Shown: positions 1 through 7,001 of the stretch, one piece after another
Layout of the letters: every line of letters starts with the position of its first letter
Numbering within the stretch: position 1 is the first letter of the stretch
NCBI RefSeq assembly: GCF_029223525.1
Contig: NZ_JARHTQ010000007.1
Coordinates: 124,001 to 188,000, forward strand
Direction of reading: 5' to 3'
Length of the DNA stretch: 64,000 bases
Origin: Streptantibioticus ferralitis
Lineage (GTDB): Bacteria; Actinomycetota; Actinomycetes; Streptomycetales; Streptomycetaceae
The notes under the pieces: model-generated
Told to the model about the DNA's origin: nothing
The model's database searches: none
What the model saw: only the letters and a program-made list of their open reading frames with translations
Program-made: the position numbers and the translations under genes

Positions 1-1
1 C

Positions 2-319
2 ATGATCGTCGTGGTGGGCGGCCATGTGTACACCACGGAGCTTGAGGACCTGCTCAACTCACACCCGCAGGTGCTGCAAAGCGCCGTCTTCGGCGTCCGG
101 GACGACGACCGGATGGAGCGGGTGCACGCGGCCGTCGTACGCGTACCGGGCAGCGCGGTCGACGAGCGGCAGCTGCGCGAGATGGTGCGCGGGGAGCGCG
201 GTGCGATGTACGAGCCCGCCCGGATCACGTTCGTCGAGGCCTTGCCGTTGACGGACGCGGGCAAGCCGGACAAGAAGCGGCTGCGCCAGGAGGCTGAACG
301 GGCGCACGCTCTGAGCTGA
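2..319 (+). CDS. Acyl-CoA/acyl-ACP ligase (AMP-binding family), C-terminal end only
   Basis: Only the last 105 residues lie in the window and the frame is open at the left edge. They match the mobile C-terminal subdomain of ANL adenylate-forming enzymes: a GGHVYTTELEDLL segment (the usual place where the A8 hinge runs into VxPxEVE), the HPQVLQSAVFGV strand, and LPLTDAGKPDKKRLR near the end, which is the A10 motif whose lysine orients the acyl-adenylate. Such enzymes activate a carboxylic acid with ATP and pass it to CoA or a carrier protein. The substrate cannot be read from this fragment. A strong hairpin terminator follows 120 bases downstream. Confidence 0.85.
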   Translation: MIVVVGGHVYTTELEDLLNSHPQVLQSAVFGVRDDDRMERVHAAVVRVPGSAVDERQLREMVRGERGAMYEPARITFVEALPLTDAGKPDKKRLRQEAERAHALS

Positions 320-441
320 CCCGACCTCACTGAAGAATCGTTACTCCCCAGACGTTGGGGCGCAGCCGCACGTGGTCGGCGTGCGCTGCCTGACGACCTG
401 CCAGGTGTGGCGCTCGTCCTGTGCCGCTGCGGTCGTGATGC

Positions 442-481
442 CGCGAGGCCCCACCGGGCTGACGTCCGGTGGGGCCTCGCG
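442..481. terminator. Perfect 16-bp stem terminator
   Basis: A 16-bp perfect inverted repeat (442-457 with 466-481) encloses an 8-base loop. It lies between the ligase, which ends at 319 on the plus strand, and a minus-strand gene ending at 548, so it can stop transcripts from both sides. There is no U tract, as is usual in high-GC actinomycetes. Confidence 0.8.
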
Positions 482-547
482 ATGTCGATCGGGAGATCTC
501 CGTCAGCCATTCCCCGTTACCGCGACGAGTGCTCGGCCGGCCGGGTG

Positions 548-1228
548 CTATCCGGCGTTCTGGTGCGCTCGCGCCGCCAGATGGGCCGGGACCGGTATGT
601 CGTCGGGGAGTGTGGGGTCGGGTTCGAGGGCGCCCCAGCTGGCGTGGAGGGGGAGCACGCCCGCCCAGACGGCGCGTTCCGCGTCGGGGATGTCACCGTC
701 GTCCGGCGGACCGGTGCGGATCTTCACGGACGCTTCTTCGAGGGACAGGGCGAGCAGAACGGTGGCGGCGAGTTCCTTGCGGTTGGGCTGGCGGGCGTAG
801 TCCCACTGGCCGGGGACGATGTGTTCGGTCAGGCACCGTAGACCGGCGAGTTTCTCCTCCGGGTCGGTGAGCGCCCGCGGCACGCCGTAGATCATCGCGC
901 TGCGGTAGTTGACGCCGTGTTCGAACACGGAGCGGGCCAGCACGAGTCCGTCGACGTGAGTGACCGTGACACAGACCGTGGTCCGGGGCGAGGCGACCAG
1001 ACTGCGGCTGGCGACCGAGCCGTGGAGGTACAAGGTGGTCTCGTCGGCGCCGTAGACGGTCGGCACGACCATGGTGTGTCCGTCCACGACGACACCGAGG
1101 TGGCACAGGAAGCCGACCTTCAAGATGGCGTTGAGGTCCGCCCGGTCGCGGCTGCCCTGCTCGCGCAGGCGCCGGTGGCGGGTGCGTTCGGTCTCCGGCA
1201 GGACATGGCTCGGCGTCTGCTCGCTCAT
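548..1228 (-). CDS. Pyridoxamine 5'-phosphate oxidase family flavin-binding protein (NimA-like)
   Basis: The 226-residue product has the split-barrel FMN-binding fold of the PNPOx/NimA family. The N-terminal part carries the typical run LNAILKVGFLCHLGVVVDG followed by VVPTVYG and LYLHGSVASRS, which form the flavin-contacting strands. The later YRSAMIYGVPRAL and the NRKELAATVLLALSLEEASVKIRTG stretch are also characteristic. Members bind FMN or F420 and are usually cytoplasmic stress or reductive-detoxification proteins. The physiological substrate is unknown. The gene stands alone, with a hairpin and an inverted repeat in the 270 bases upstream. Confidence 0.85.
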   Translation of the reverse strand: MSEQTPSHVLPETERTRHRRLREQGSRDRADLNAILKVGFLCHLGVVVDGHTMVVPTVYGADETTLYLHGSVASRSLVASPRTTVCVTVTHVDGLVLARSVFEHGVNYRSAMIYGVPRALTDPEEKLAGLRCLTEHIVPGQWDYARQPNRKELAATVLLALSLEEASVKIRTGPPDDGDIPDAERAVWAGVLPLHASWGALEPDPTLPDDIPVPAHLAARAHQNAG

Positions 1229-1289
1229 TCGGTCTCTCTGTCGGTACGGCGACTGTCGGTACGGCAGCGCGAGCCGGTCAGCGGCACCC

Positions 1290-1311
1290 AGCCTGCGCCG
1301 TGGCGCAGGCT
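1290..1311. repeat. 10-bp palindrome with 2-base centre
   Basis: Arms of 10 bp (1290-1299 and 1302-1311) flank two bases. It sits between two minus-strand genes, upstream of the FMN-binding gene and about 190 bases downstream of the methyltransferase. It may end methyltransferase transcripts or be a regulator site; the sequence alone does not decide. Confidence 0.4.
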
Positions 1312-1386
1312 GGCGCTGCGGCCAAGTGGAGGACGCGTCGGTGATGATCGAAGACTAGCGATCTGCTTTGTGTATGACCATGGTCT

Positions 1387-1408
1387 CAACCGAATCAGTT
1401 GTCGGTTG
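1387..1408. promoter_or_regulatory. 7-bp inverted repeat upstream of the FMN-binding gene
   Basis: CAACCGA and TCGGTTG are perfect complements separated by 8 bases, about 160 bases upstream of the minus-strand start at 1228. The size and position suit a dimeric repressor site. No adjacent regulator gene points to the protein involved. Confidence 0.35.
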
Positions 1409-1499
1409 GAGAGATCGCAACGGATATCATGTCGAAGCCGCCTGTGACGCAGTGGAGCCACATGGCGTCGGCTGAGCACGGGCGGCCCGGCGGCCCCCC

Positions 1500-2132
1500 T
1501 CAGCCCAGGCGTCGTACTTTGACGGAGCCGTCCTTCCAGGTGGTCAACTGGCCGTCGGGGCCGGTCTGGACGCGTTCATGCTCCTCCTTGACCAGCACTT
1601 CCCACTGCCCCTCCGGAAGGTCCAGGTCTTCGATGACCTCGTCCGGCGTGGGCAGGCGCATCTCGGAGTGCGGGCTGTGTTCGGATGTGGGGAACGCCGT
1701 GTGTCCTGCGATGAGGAGCACCCCGCCCGGCGCGACGGCCGAGGCGGCGGTGTGCAGGATCCTCTCCCGCGGCAGGTCGCCGGGGGAGTGCAGGAACTGG
1801 GCGGAGACGAGATCGAAGGTGCCGGAAGGGAAGGACGCCGCGAGGTCGTACTGCTGCCAGTCGATCCGGTCGCGGACACCTGCGGTGGCCGCGTGCTTGG
1901 CCGCTCGGTCCAGGGCGACACGGGAGATGTCGACCGCGGTGACGCGCCAGTCTCGCTGCGCGAGCCAGATCGCATCGGCCCCCTCACCGCATCCCAGGTC
2001 CAGCGCCGTGCCCGGCGTGAGGTCGGCGGCTTCACGGACCAGGACGCTGTTGGGGTTTCCGCTCCAGATCTGGTCGCTCTGGGCGTAGCGGGCATCCCAG
2101 AACTGTGCTTCCGAGACGGTTTCGTCGGCCAT
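1500..2132 (-). CDS. Class I SAM-dependent methyltransferase
   Basis: The 210-residue protein has a Rossmann-type methyltransferase core: motif I LDLGCGEGA at residues 44-52, an acidic residue ending strand 2 (D68 in VTAVDIS), and the motif II/III region DLVSAQFLHSP. It starts with EAQFWDARY, typical of the small TehB-like group that methylates thiols, halides or small metabolites. I chose the ATG at 2132 over one 45 bases upstream because a GGAAGGG ribosome site lies 8 bases before it. The substrate is unknown. Confidence 0.85.
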   Translation of the reverse strand: MADETVSEAQFWDARYAQSDQIWSGNPNSVLVREAADLTPGTALDLGCGEGADAIWLAQRDWRVTAVDISRVALDRAAKHAATAGVRDRIDWQQYDLAASFPSGTFDLVSAQFLHSPGDLPRERILHTAASAVAPGGVLLIAGHTAFPTSEHSPHSEMRLPTPDEVIEDLDLPEGQWEVLVKEEHERVQTGPDGQLTTWKDGSVKVRRLG

Positions 2133-2286
2133 CGGCGTGTCCCTTCCGGTGTGGTGGTCTCGGGCGCGGTCGGTCACCGGTCACTTCGGCGGTGGGGGTG
2201 CTCGCGGAATGCCCCGTACCGGTACCGAGCGTCGTGCCGCGCCCGGGCCTGCGTTCACTGGAGAGCGTCGGCCAGCGCTCGGCAGT

Positions 2287-2322
2287 TTGACAAATATTTT
2301 TGCTGCGGCGGCAAATGGGGGC
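2287..2322 (+). promoter_or_regulatory. Promoter of the decayed XRE gene
   Basis: TTGACA at 2287-2292 is a consensus -35 box followed by an AT-rich run (caaatattttt) and a GCGGCGGCAAA segment that partly repeats in inverse. AT-rich sequence is rare here and marks a regulatory region. It lies directly upstream of an XRE regulator remnant, so autoregulation was likely. Confidence 0.5.
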
Positions 2323-2500
2323 ATGGCTGACGATGACCTCGCAAGTGTGTTGACCGCCGTGGGCCCGCGCCTGCGGGCACCGCGACGCGACCGCGGCGCC
2401 ACCTCGGCCCAGCTGAGCGAGACGACCGGCCTCCCGCTGAGCACCCTCTCGCGGCTGGAGTCCGGGCAGCGTAAACCGACCGACCCTGGAACTCCTCTTG
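2323..2500 (+). pseudogene. XRE-family regulator, frameshifted and truncated
   Basis: From ATG 2323 the first 50 or so residues read as an XRE helix-turn-helix domain (LASVLTAVGPRLR, TSAQLSETTGLPLSTLSRLE, SGQRKPT). Intact actinobacterial relatives continue PTLELLLPLAR and carry a C-terminal cupin domain. Here CCGA is repeated in tandem at 2476-2483; removing one copy restores PTLELLLP in frame. Even in the restored frame homology is lost within a few codons and a stop comes near 2620, so the cupin part is missing. It is unlikely to be a functional regulator, although a free HTH peptide could be made. Confidence 0.75.
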
Positions 2501-2674
2501 CCGCATGCAGGTACGCGCCCGCCCCGCCAGCACATGATCCGCCCGGCAGGACTTCTGGAGCACAGCACCAACGGATGCGCGCCACGGGGGTACAACCATC
2601 CTGCTTCCCGCATCAGTTGACCATCGCCGCTGCCCGAACACCACCACGCACCCCCGCCCAACGAGTTCCGTCCG

Positions 2675-2820
2675 CACTCGTGCGGTCATACCGACAGCAG
2701 CAACCAGCCGGCTGACCGTCACCGTCCCCTCGGCCCAGGCCACCGGCACGGTCTCCGTCTACGTCACCACGATCGGCGGGGTCTCCGACTCGCAGCCTTA
2801 CACCTACGAGTGGTCGGCTC
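2675..2820 (+). pseudogene. IPT/TIG-domain protein remnant
   Basis: One plus-strand frame encodes a run ending TAATSRLTVTVPSA, TGTVSVYVTTIGGVSDS, QPYTYEW. The pattern 'thresholds-of-valine then TVxVTTxGGxSN, PYTY' is the end of an IPT/TIG immunoglobulin-like repeat found in secreted actinobacterial surface proteins. No start codon, signal peptide or further repeats are present and the frame is not continued on either side. It is best read as the leftover of a much longer gene. The rest of 2500-2800 holds nothing I recognise. Confidence 0.55.
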
Positions 2821-3088
2821 CGTCGCGCGGACCTAGGGCCACCGAGGGTTCCCGGCCGACGGGTGTCCCCCAATCCGTCAGACCGGGCAGTGCGTCCTGG
2901 TCGACGTCCCCGCGGGCAGGCCTTGGAGCACTACGTTCCGCGAGCTTGGCGCGGCAGCCGTCACCCAGTCCCCACAGGCGTGCCTCCCGGCCGGTCAGGG
3001 GCCGCCCGCACAGGCGGCAGGTGACCCGGCGGCCTTCCTCCGGCTCGCCGTCCTCGTCGAGCGGAAGGGGCGTGTGGGGCGCGATCAC
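2804..3088 (-). CDS. Small zinc-ribbon protein, DUF6011 type
   Basis: The 94-residue product has the pattern CRLCGRPLTGREARLWGLGDGC, a CxxC...C cluster matching small actinobacterial DUF6011 proteins (CxxCxRPLxxxxSRxxGxGPxC). It probably binds one zinc ion, and its function is unknown. The start is the GTG at 3088, which overlaps the TGA of the Smr gene in a GTGA sequence, so the two are translationally coupled. Confidence 0.7.
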   Translation of the reverse strand: MIAPHTPLPLDEDGEPEEGRRVTCRLCGRPLTGREARLWGLGDGCRAKLAERSAPRPARGDVDQDALPGLTDWGTPVGREPSVALGPRDGADHS

Positions 3089-3339
3089 CGGACGGGCCTG
3101 AAGTGGACGAGGATCCGGCCCGGGTTGTTCGGGTCGGCTTCGACCCGGTCGTACAGCTTCCTGATGTGTTTCTGGCCGAGGAACGCGAGGGTGCGCTGCT
3201 TGAGTTGCCCTGACCCCTTGCCCGGGATGATCTCCACGACGGTCTCGCCGGTTCGAGCGGCCTTGAAGATGGTCTGCCGTAGGGCGAGTTCGATGTCGCG
3301 GTTGTTCCGGAAGATCGGGTGTAGGTCGAGGGTCAGCAA
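3085..3339 (-). CDS. Smr-domain protein (MutS2 C-terminal type nuclease fold)
   Basis: The short protein (84 residues) is a stand-alone Smr domain. It has LDLHP at residues 4-8 and GKGSG at 40-44, the two signature motifs, the second of which forms the nucleic-acid-binding loop. Stand-alone Smr proteins nick branched DNA or cleave RNA in ribosome quality control; which applies here is unknown. The start is TTG at 3339, because AGGAGG lies exactly 7 bases upstream, whereas an ATG 48 bases earlier has no ribosome site. It is the first gene of a two-gene operon with the DUF6011 protein. Confidence 0.75.
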   Translation of the reverse strand: MLTLDLHPIFRNNRDIELALRQTIFKAARTGETVVEIIPGKGSGQLKQRTLAFLGQKHIRKLYDRVEADPNNPGRILVHFRPVR

Positions 3340-3609
3340 CTGGACGCCTCCTGTCGGTTCCGGTGTCGAGTAGCCCGAGTGTGCCACGCCGTGGTCAGGA
3401 CAACACCCGGCGCGGTGCGCTCGGCCTGTGACGGCCCGTGTGATGTGGCTTTGCGCCGCGCGGTCATCGGCACTCCGTCCGGAACGTTGCCTCCCAGTTT
3501 CTGCATGTCTATGCCAATCGTCCGGGTTCGGTCTAGCGTGCTCCCGCTACGCCGCGCAGGGCGGCGGATCACGGTCCCGGGCCTCGCCCGGGGGCTGGGG
3601 GGAACAACC

Positions 3610-4212
3610 ATGCGCAATCGAACGCTGCTCGCTGTCCTGGCGGCCTCGGCCGCGATCGGCCTGGCGACTTCCGGTTCCGCGCACGCGGGTGTCGGTGCCG
3701 CCTCGGCCGGACCCCGCGTGATCGACGTGACGTCGATGGCGCAGATCCCGACCGTGCACAGTCACCTCAACAGACAGGCGGTGCCGAACCAGGTCTACCG
3801 GCTCACCATGACCAACAACGACCGTGGCGAGTGCCTTGACGGGGACACCAACACCATCCCCGCCAACGGCGCCAAGGTCCAACTGTGGGGCTGCAACGGC
3901 TGGACCAACCAAACCTGGATCTGGGCACCCGCGGCAGGACAGCCGGTCGGCTACTACACCATCCAGAACGCCGACGGCAGCGAGTGTCTCGACGGGGACA
4001 CCAACACGATCCCGGCCAACGGTGCCAAGGTCCAACTGTGGGGCTGCAACGGCTGGAACAACCAGATCTGGCAGTGGCACGGCGCCACGCTGACCAACAA
4101 CGACCGTGGCGAGTGTCTCGACGGGGACACCAACACGATCCCGGCCAACGGCGCCAAGGTCCAGCTGTGGGCCTGCAACGGCTGGACCAACCAGAACTGG
4201 ACGCTCCACTGA
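3610..4212 (+). CDS. Secreted ricin-type beta-trefoil lectin
   Basis: The 200-residue protein has a Sec signal peptide (cleavage likely after AHA at residue 26) and a single beta-trefoil domain. Three copies of ECLDGDTNTIPANGAKVQLW, each followed by (G/A)CNGW(T/N)NQ, lie at residues 74-101, 125-152 and 168-195; QxW is the hallmark of ricin-B folds. Such modules bind galactose- or xylose-containing polysaccharides. No catalytic domain is attached, so this is a free lectin or cell-wall-associated binder. The start follows a G-rich ribosome site (GGGGGGA). The three repeats are nearly identical at DNA level, and a terminator lies just after the stop. Confidence 0.9.
   Translation: MRNRTLLAVLAASAAIGLATSGSAHAGVGAASAGPRVIDVTSMAQIPTVHSHLNRQAVPNQVYRLTMTNNDRGECLDGDTNTIPANGAKVQLWGCNGWTNQTWIWAPAAGQPVGYYTIQNADGSECLDGDTNTIPANGAKVQLWGCNGWNNQIWQWHGATLTNNDRGECLDGDTNTIPANGAKVQLWACNGWTNQNWTLH
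3829..4194 (+). repeat. Three near-identical 84-bp in-gene repeats
   Basis: Copies at 3829-3912, 3982-4065 and 4111-4194 each encode one trefoil arm. They differ by only a few mostly silent bases, far less than expected for ancient trefoil arms, so they have been homogenised by gene conversion or are recent duplications. Confidence 0.85.
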
Positions 4213-4232
4213 AATCCCGCACCGCTCCACAC

Positions 4233-4262
4233 GGGCCCGCCGACCACCAGGTCGGCGGGCCC
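4233..4262. terminator. 13-bp stem terminator after the lectin
   Basis: Arms 4233-4245 and 4250-4262 are perfectly complementary around a 4-base loop, starting 20 bases after the lectin stop codon. The stem is almost all G and C. Confidence 0.85.
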
Positions 4263-4360
4263 CCTCAACGTCCGGACCCGCGCCGATGGATCGGGGGGCG
4301 CGCACGACCACGAGAAATTCGGGGGCTCCTCGATGCCCACCGTCGATAGTGTCGATGGCC

Positions 4361-5332
4361 ATGCGCATTCTCGTTCTTGGCGGTACGTCATTCGTGGGCC
4401 GCGCCATCGTGGAGGACGCCCTACGCACCGGGGCCGAAGTGACCCTGTTCGGCAGGGGCAGGACCGGGACCGAACTGTTCCCCGAACTGACCCGGCTCAT
4501 CGGCGACCGGGACACCGGCGACTACACCGCGCTGCGCGGCGGCAGTTGGGACGCGATCGTGGATGTCAGCGGCTACCTTCCACGACACGTCGGGCAGGCG
4601 ATGGACGCGGTGGGTGACCGCGTCGGCCGGTACCTGTTCATCTCCAGCCATGCGGTGTACCAGCGCACGGGGTTGGCGCCGGGCTCGACCGAGGACACGC
4701 CGCGCCGTCCGCCCGTTCGGGACACCGAGGAACTCAACGACGACACCTACGGTCCGCTCAAGGTGGCCTGTGAGGACGATGTGCTGGCCCGGTACGGCAC
4801 GCGGGCCACGATCGTACGGCCGGGGAAGGTGGCCGGGCCGTACGACCCGTCAGACACCTTCACCTACTGGGCGCGCCGGGCCGCGCGCGGTGGGCGGGTG
4901 GCGCTGCCTGCCGACCCCGAGCAGCCGGTGCAGATCATCGACTCGCGCGACCTGGCCCGCCTGGTGGTCCAGCTGCTCGTCGACGACCGTCCAGGTGTGT
5001 TCCACGCAGTGGGACCGGCCGAGCCGATCACGTTCGGCGGGCTCATCGAGACCTGCGCACGGGTGGCGGGCACCCGGGTGGAGATCGTGCCGGTGTCACC
5101 CGAAACGCTGCCGCCGCTGTTCCCGCTGGTACGGCCGAACTGGCCGACGCAGCAACGCAGCTCGGCGCGCGCCCGGGCGGCGGGTATGCCCTCGACTCCG
5201 CTGGAGGTGACCGCGGCCGACGTCCTGGCCTGGGACCGCGAGCGCGGTGAGCCGCCGCTGCGGCGGGGCTTCTCGCCCGAGGAGGAGCGAGCGCTGCTCG
5301 CGCGGCGGGACGGCGGGGCCCTGGCCGACTGA
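4361..5332 (+). CDS. NAD-dependent epimerase/dehydratase (extended SDR)
   Basis: The 323-residue protein opens with MRILVLGGTSFVGRA, the GxxGxxG nucleotide-binding loop of extended SDRs, and has the active-site YGPLK at 130-134. FISSHAVY corresponds to the catalytic serine strand. These proteins act on nucleotide-sugars or similar small molecules in the cytoplasm. Substrate residues are not diagnostic. Two ATGs in frame (4355 and 4361) are possible. No ribosome site is visible, but TAGTGT at 4347-4352 lies 8 bases before 4361, which fits a leaderless transcript. Confidence 0.8.
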   Translation: MRILVLGGTSFVGRAIVEDALRTGAEVTLFGRGRTGTELFPELTRLIGDRDTGDYTALRGGSWDAIVDVSGYLPRHVGQAMDAVGDRVGRYLFISSHAVYQRTGLAPGSTEDTPRRPPVRDTEELNDDTYGPLKVACEDDVLARYGTRATIVRPGKVAGPYDPSDTFTYWARRAARGGRVALPADPEQPVQIIDSRDLARLVVQLLVDDRPGVFHAVGPAEPITFGGLIETCARVAGTRVEIVPVSPETLPPLFPLVRPNWPTQQRSSARARAAGMPSTPLEVTAADVLAWDRERGEPPLRRGFSPEEERALLARRDGGALAD

Positions 5333-5487
5333 CAGCCACCACGTGCGCCAGTGGTGTGAGACGGCCGTGCATCGGTTTGGCGCGGGCTCGGAACGGTTAG
5401 CCCGAAACGCTGTGCCGATGTGCTGATCCACCCAAAACGCGCGGGAAGACGCGGAGGGCACAGCAAGGCACGGGAAGGAGACGCGCC

Positions 5488-6003
5488 ATGGGGGCCATGA
5501 CCGCGGTCACCCTGCACATCAACGGCGAGCGGTTCTCACGCGAACTCGACAACCGCACCACGCTGTTGGACCTGCTGCGCGAACACGCGCATCTGTCAGG
5601 GGCGAAGAAGGGCTGCGACCACGGACAGTGCGGGGCCTGCACCGTCCTGCTCGACGGCCGCCGCGTCAACGCGTGCCTGCTGCTGGCGGTCTCCATGGAC
5701 GGAACAGACGTCACCACCATCGAGGGGCTGTCGGACGGGAACGCCCTGCACCCGCTCCAGCAGGCGTTTCTCGACCACGACGCGTTCCAGTGCGGTTTTT
5801 GCACCCCGGGCCAGATCTGCTCGGCGGTCGCGGCGATCGCCGAGGCGCGGGCAGGGTGGCCGAGCGTCGTCACGGCCCAGGACGAGCCCGAGGGCCCGGT
5901 CGAGCTGACCGCACCCGAGGTCCGTGAGCGCATGAGCGGCAACCTGTGCCGCTGCGGTGCGTATGTGAACATCGTCAGCGCGGTACGGGAAGTGGCCAGG
6001 TGA
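5488..6003 (+). CDS. Molybdenum hydroxylase small subunit, two [2Fe-2S] clusters (PaoA/XdhC type)
   Basis: This is the electron-transfer subunit of a xanthine dehydrogenase/aldehyde oxidoreductase complex. The plant-ferredoxin-like cluster ligands are C43, C48, C51 and C63 (CDHGQCGAC...NAC). The helical-domain cluster ligands are C102, C105, C154 and C156 (QCGFC...LCRC). It is 171 residues long and lacks the twin-arginine leader found on E. coli PaoA, so a cytoplasmic complex is inferred. GGAAGGAG lies 7 bases before the ATG. It heads a tightly overlapping three-gene operon with the FAD and molybdopterin subunits. Confidence 0.92.
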   Translation: MGAMTAVTLHINGERFSRELDNRTTLLDLLREHAHLSGAKKGCDHGQCGACTVLLDGRRVNACLLLAVSMDGTDVTTIEGLSDGNALHPLQQAFLDHDAFQCGFCTPGQICSAVAAIAEARAGWPSVVTAQDEPEGPVELTAPEVRERMSGNLCRCGAYVNIVSAVREVAR

Positions 6004-7001
6004 AGGAATTCCGGTACGAACGGCCCGCCGACGCGGATGCGGCCGTCGCTCTGTTGACCGACGCTCCCGGTGCCGCCTACCTCGGCGGTGGCACCAACCT
6101 CGTCGACCTGATGAAACTCGGTGTGGCGGCCCCCGACCTGCTCGTCGACGTCAGCCGACTGCCGTTCGAGGAGGTCACGGAGACCGACGGCGGCGGCCTG
6201 AGCATCGGCGCCGCCGTACGCAACAGCACGCTCGCGTCCCGCGGGATCGTGCGCGAACGCTATCCGATCGTCTCCGAGGCACTGCTGTCCGGTGCCCCGG
6301 CGCAGTTGCGGAACGCGGCCACCGTCGGCGGCAACCTGCTGCAGCGGACCCGGTGCCTGTACTTCCAGGACGTGGGCAAGCCGTGCAACAAACGTCAGCC
6401 CGGCTCCGGCTGCCCCGCTCGCGAGGGCGTCCACCGGGACCTGGCGATCCTCGGCGCCTCCGAACACTGCGTCGCCACCAACCCCTCCGACCTCGCCGTG
6501 GCACTGGCCGCGCTGGACGCCATGGTGCACCTGGTCTCCGCCGCGGGACCGCGTTCGCTGCCGCTGACCGAGCTGCACCGGCTGCCGGGCGACGAACCAC
6601 ACCGCGACACCGTCCTCAGACACGGCGAACTGATCACCGCCGTGGAGCTTCCGCCGCCGGTGCCGGACGGCCGCTCGGCGTACCGCAAAGCCCGCGACCG
6701 CGCCTCGTTCGCCTTCGCGCTCGCCTCCGTCGCGGCCGTCCTCCAGGTGCGCGGAGGCCTTGTGCACCACGTGCGGATCGCCTTCGGCGCGCTGGCGGCC
6801 AGGCCGTGGCGGGCGCGGGTCGCCGAGGAGGCGCTGCTGGGCCAGCCGGCCACCGAGGAGGCCTTCGGGCAGGCCATCGACCGTGAGCTGGCCGCGGCCC
6901 GGCCGCTGCGGGACAACGGCTACAAAGTCCCCCTCGCCCGACGCCTGGCCGTGAGTGTGCTGGCCGACCTGGCGGCTCCCGAGCACGGAGGCCCGCGATG
7001 A
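6000..7001 (+). CDS. Molybdenum hydroxylase FAD subunit with extra [4Fe-4S] motif (PaoB type)
   Basis: The 333-residue protein has the FAD-binding YLGGGTNL (27-34) and TVGGNLLQRTRC (108-119) of the CO dehydrogenase/xanthine dehydrogenase medium subunit. An insertion carries four cysteines, C119, C129, C138 and C157 (RTRC...PCNKR.PGSGC...HC), the pattern of the additional cluster seen in E. coli PaoB. It therefore belongs with PaoABC-type aldehyde oxidoreductases rather than plain xanthine dehydrogenases. Its GTG start overlaps the stop of the small subunit (GTGA), and its own stop overlaps the ATG of the large subunit (ATGA). Confidence 0.9.
   Translation: MKEFRYERPADADAAVALLTDAPGAAYLGGGTNLVDLMKLGVAAPDLLVDVSRLPFEEVTETDGGGLSIGAAVRNSTLASRGIVRERYPIVSEALLSGAPAQLRNAATVGGNLLQRTRCLYFQDVGKPCNKRQPGSGCPAREGVHRDLAILGASEHCVATNPSDLAVALAALDAMVHLVSAAGPRSLPLTELHRLPGDEPHRDTVLRHGELITAVELPPPVPDGRSAYRKARDRASFAFALASVAAVLQVRGGLVHHVRIAFGALAARPWRARVAEEALLGQPATEEAFGQAIDRELAAARPLRDNGYKVPLARRLAVSVLADLAAPEHGGPR

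Noticed and set aside
3829-4194. Regular repeats that might suggest a CRISPR array
   Set aside because: The repeats are 84 bp, in frame, coding, and have no unique spacers of constant size; they are trefoil arms.
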